Assembly (NCBI GenBank): GCA_946479255.1
Contig: CAMLFK010000002.1
Coordinates: 8,047-72,046, forward strand
Direction: 5' to 3'
Origin: an uncultured Oxalobacteraceae bacterium
Lineage (GTDB): Bacteria; Pseudomonadota; Gammaproteobacteria; Burkholderiales; Burkholderiaceae
Length of the DNA stretch: 64,000 nt
Part shown: positions 62,925-64,000 of the stretch, piece by piece
Position numbering within the stretch: the stretch's first letter is position 1
How the letters are laid out: every line of letters starts with the position of its first letter
Made by a program: the position numbers and the translations under genes
Notes under the pieces: model-generated
The model's input: the letters and a program-made list of their open reading frames with translations, nothing else
What the model was told of the DNA's origin: nothing
Databases searched by the model: none

Positions 62925-62955
62925 AAAAACGGAAGCCATGGCTTCCGTTTTTTTA
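62925..62955. terminator. bidirectional Rho-independent terminator
   Basis: CGGAAGCC and GGCTTCCG pair around AT; a T7 run follows on the right and an A6 run precedes on the left, so it can end both the PEP-CTERM gene and the leftward kinase gene. A second GC-rich inverted repeat lies just to its left. Confidence 0.92.
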
Positions 62956-62965
62956 TAGGCGCCGC

Positions 62966-64000
62966 TTAGCCCCGCACCTTCTTGATAATGCTGCGGTTAC
63001 TGAGAATCTCTTCGATCTGCTCGAAGCGCACCGGCTTGACCATGTGATGGTCAAAGCCCGCCTCGAAGGCCAGCTGGCGGTCCTTTTCCTGGCCCCAGCC
63101 GGTCACCGCAATGAGCATGGTCATCGGGCCGCACGAGAGCTTGCGGATGCCGCGCGCCAAGTCGTAGCCCGACATCTGCGGCAAGCCAATATCGAGGAAA
63201 GCGTAGTCCGGGCAGAAGCGGGCCGCGGCTGTCAGCGCATCCGGCCCGTTATGGGTGATCACCACGCTGTGCCCCATCGCCGACAGCAAGGCGCCGATGC
63301 TGTTGACGAAGTCGACGTTGTCGTCCGCCAGCAGGATGCGGTAGGTTTCGGAGCTCATGAAGGCCGCCGGAATGGTCTTGGTCGGCATCTCCGGCTCGAC
63401 CACGATCGGCAGGCGCACCACGAATTCGCTGCCGCGGTTGATGCCGCCGCTGTGAGCCTCGATAGTCCCGCCATGCAGCTCGACCAGTTTGCGTGCCAGC
63501 GACAGGCCCACGCCCAGGCCGGCATTGGTGCGTTCCAGGGTCGAATCGACCTGCACGAACATCTCGAACACGTGATTGAGCATGTCGGGCGCGATGCCGA
63601 TGCCGTTGTCGGCCACGTTGATGACCAGGTCGCGGTCTTCCACCCGCGCGGCCAGGCTCACGCGCCCGCCGCGGTTGGTGTATTTGGCCGCGTTGTTGAG
63701 CAGGTTCGACAGGATCTGCGCCAGCCGCGTGGCGTCGCCATGCAGGAACACCGGCCGGTCGGGCAGCTCGATCACCAGCTCGTGGCCATGCAGTTCGATA
63801 TACGAGCGCACCACTTCCAGCGCGTCGTTGACCACCGCCTTGAGTTCGACCCGGCCCATCTTGATGGCGAACTTGCCGGTGTTGATGCGCGAGACGTCCA
63901 GCAGGTCGTCCACCAGCCGCACCATCTGGCGCAGCTGGCGTTCCATGATGTCGGTGGCGCGCTGGGTGGCCTGGGCGTCGCCGCTGCGGATGCGCAGGAT
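62966..64000 (-). CDS. hybrid histidine kinase, C-terminal part (5' end outside window)
   Basis: The frame stays open to the right edge; 344 residues are visible. The start of the visible part is the second half of the dimerisation helix (ERQLRQMVRLVDDLLDVSRI); the phosphorylated His lies outside. The ATPase domain has LSNLLNNAAKYTNRGG (N box), VADNGIGIAP (G1) and GVGLSLARKLVELHGG (G2). A receiver domain ends the protein: ILLADDNVDF, phospho-acceptor Asp in AFLDIGLPQMSG and Lys in MVKP. It would relay a signal through its own receiver. The input domain is not visible. Confidence 0.95.
   Translation of the reverse strand: MLRIRSGDAQATQRATDIMERQLRQMVRLVDDLLDVSRINTGKFAIKMGRVELKAVVNDALEVVRSYIELHGHELVIELPDRPVFLHGDATRLAQILSNLLNNAAKYTNRGGRVSLAARVEDRDLVINVADNGIGIAPDMLNHVFEMFVQVDSTLERTNAGLGVGLSLARKLVELHGGTIEAHSGGINRGSEFVVRLPIVVEPEMPTKTIPAAFMSSETYRILLADDNVDFVNSIGALLSAMGHSVVITHNGPDALTAAARFCPDYAFLDIGLPQMSGYDLARGIRKLSCGPMTMLIAVTGWGQEKDRQLAFEAGFDHHMVKPVRFEQIEEILSNRSIIKKVRG

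Overview
The window is a high-GC, gene-dense chromosomal segment of a betaproteobacterium, most likely an Oxalobacteraceae member of the Massilia/Duganella type. That placement is inferred from codon use, a PEP-CTERM protein, a ureDABCEFG cluster, Ku/LigD and many LysR regulators; it was not tested by a search. The ends cut a gene on each side: an FHA-like protein on the left and a hybrid histidine kinase on the right. No phage, integrase, complete transposase or CRISPR array is visible.

Bases 1-17,124 are the most unusual part. They hold a phospho-signalling island: a partial FHA-like gene, an SH3b membrane protein, a PP2C phosphatase (2394-3314), an FHA protein (3425-4969), and a tightly packed leftward run of seven genes (17124 to 5479). 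That run encodes a large penicillin-binding transpeptidase, four proteins I do not recognise (several joined by ATGA overlaps), an SPFH-like coiled-coil protein with a zinc ribbon at each end, and a Ser/Thr kinase fused to a formylglycine-generating-enzyme fold that lacks the catalytic cysteines. Kinase, phosphatase and phosphothreonine reader sit together with an envelope transpeptidase and no type VI secretion genes. This is my best candidate for an undescribed system. A 163-bp palindromic miniature element and an MFS exporter separate its left part.

Bases 17,303-32,993 are mostly metabolic and transport genes: a WxxGxW-repeat protein with Asp-rich repeats, an RNase H-like protein, an MFS exporter converging on a TonB receptor, phosphatidylserine decarboxylase coupled to a membrane C13 peptidase, azoreductase with a divergent LysR gene, an acyltransferase, an aspartoacylase-like hydrolase, the guanidinium exporter SugE behind a guanidine-II (mini-ykkC) riboswitch, a 434-bp inverted-repeat element, LysR with an Old Yellow Enzyme, and an ArsR/SRPBCC pair. 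Bases 33,114-38,165 are the urease operon, transcribed leftward as ureD-A-B-C-E-F-G.

Bases 38,288-50,192 hold a DUF1302 outer-membrane protein, a SulP transporter coupled to a GGDEF protein, an SDR gene, the NHEJ pair Ku and LigD, and a PAS-GGDEF protein. Both GGDEF domains have degenerate signatures. Bases 50,276-52,311 are a roughly 2-kb insert bounded by 56-bp direct copies of the 3' end of the neighbouring efflux gene; it carries an M91-type HEINH metalloprotease and a secreted partner. Bases 52,254-59,316 are a complete RND efflux operon preceded by a hydrolase-like protein whose nucleophile is lost, with a divergent LysR regulator. The right end has two identical tRNA-Arg(ACG) genes with a receiver-domain fragment between them, a PEP-CTERM protein and the hybrid kinase.
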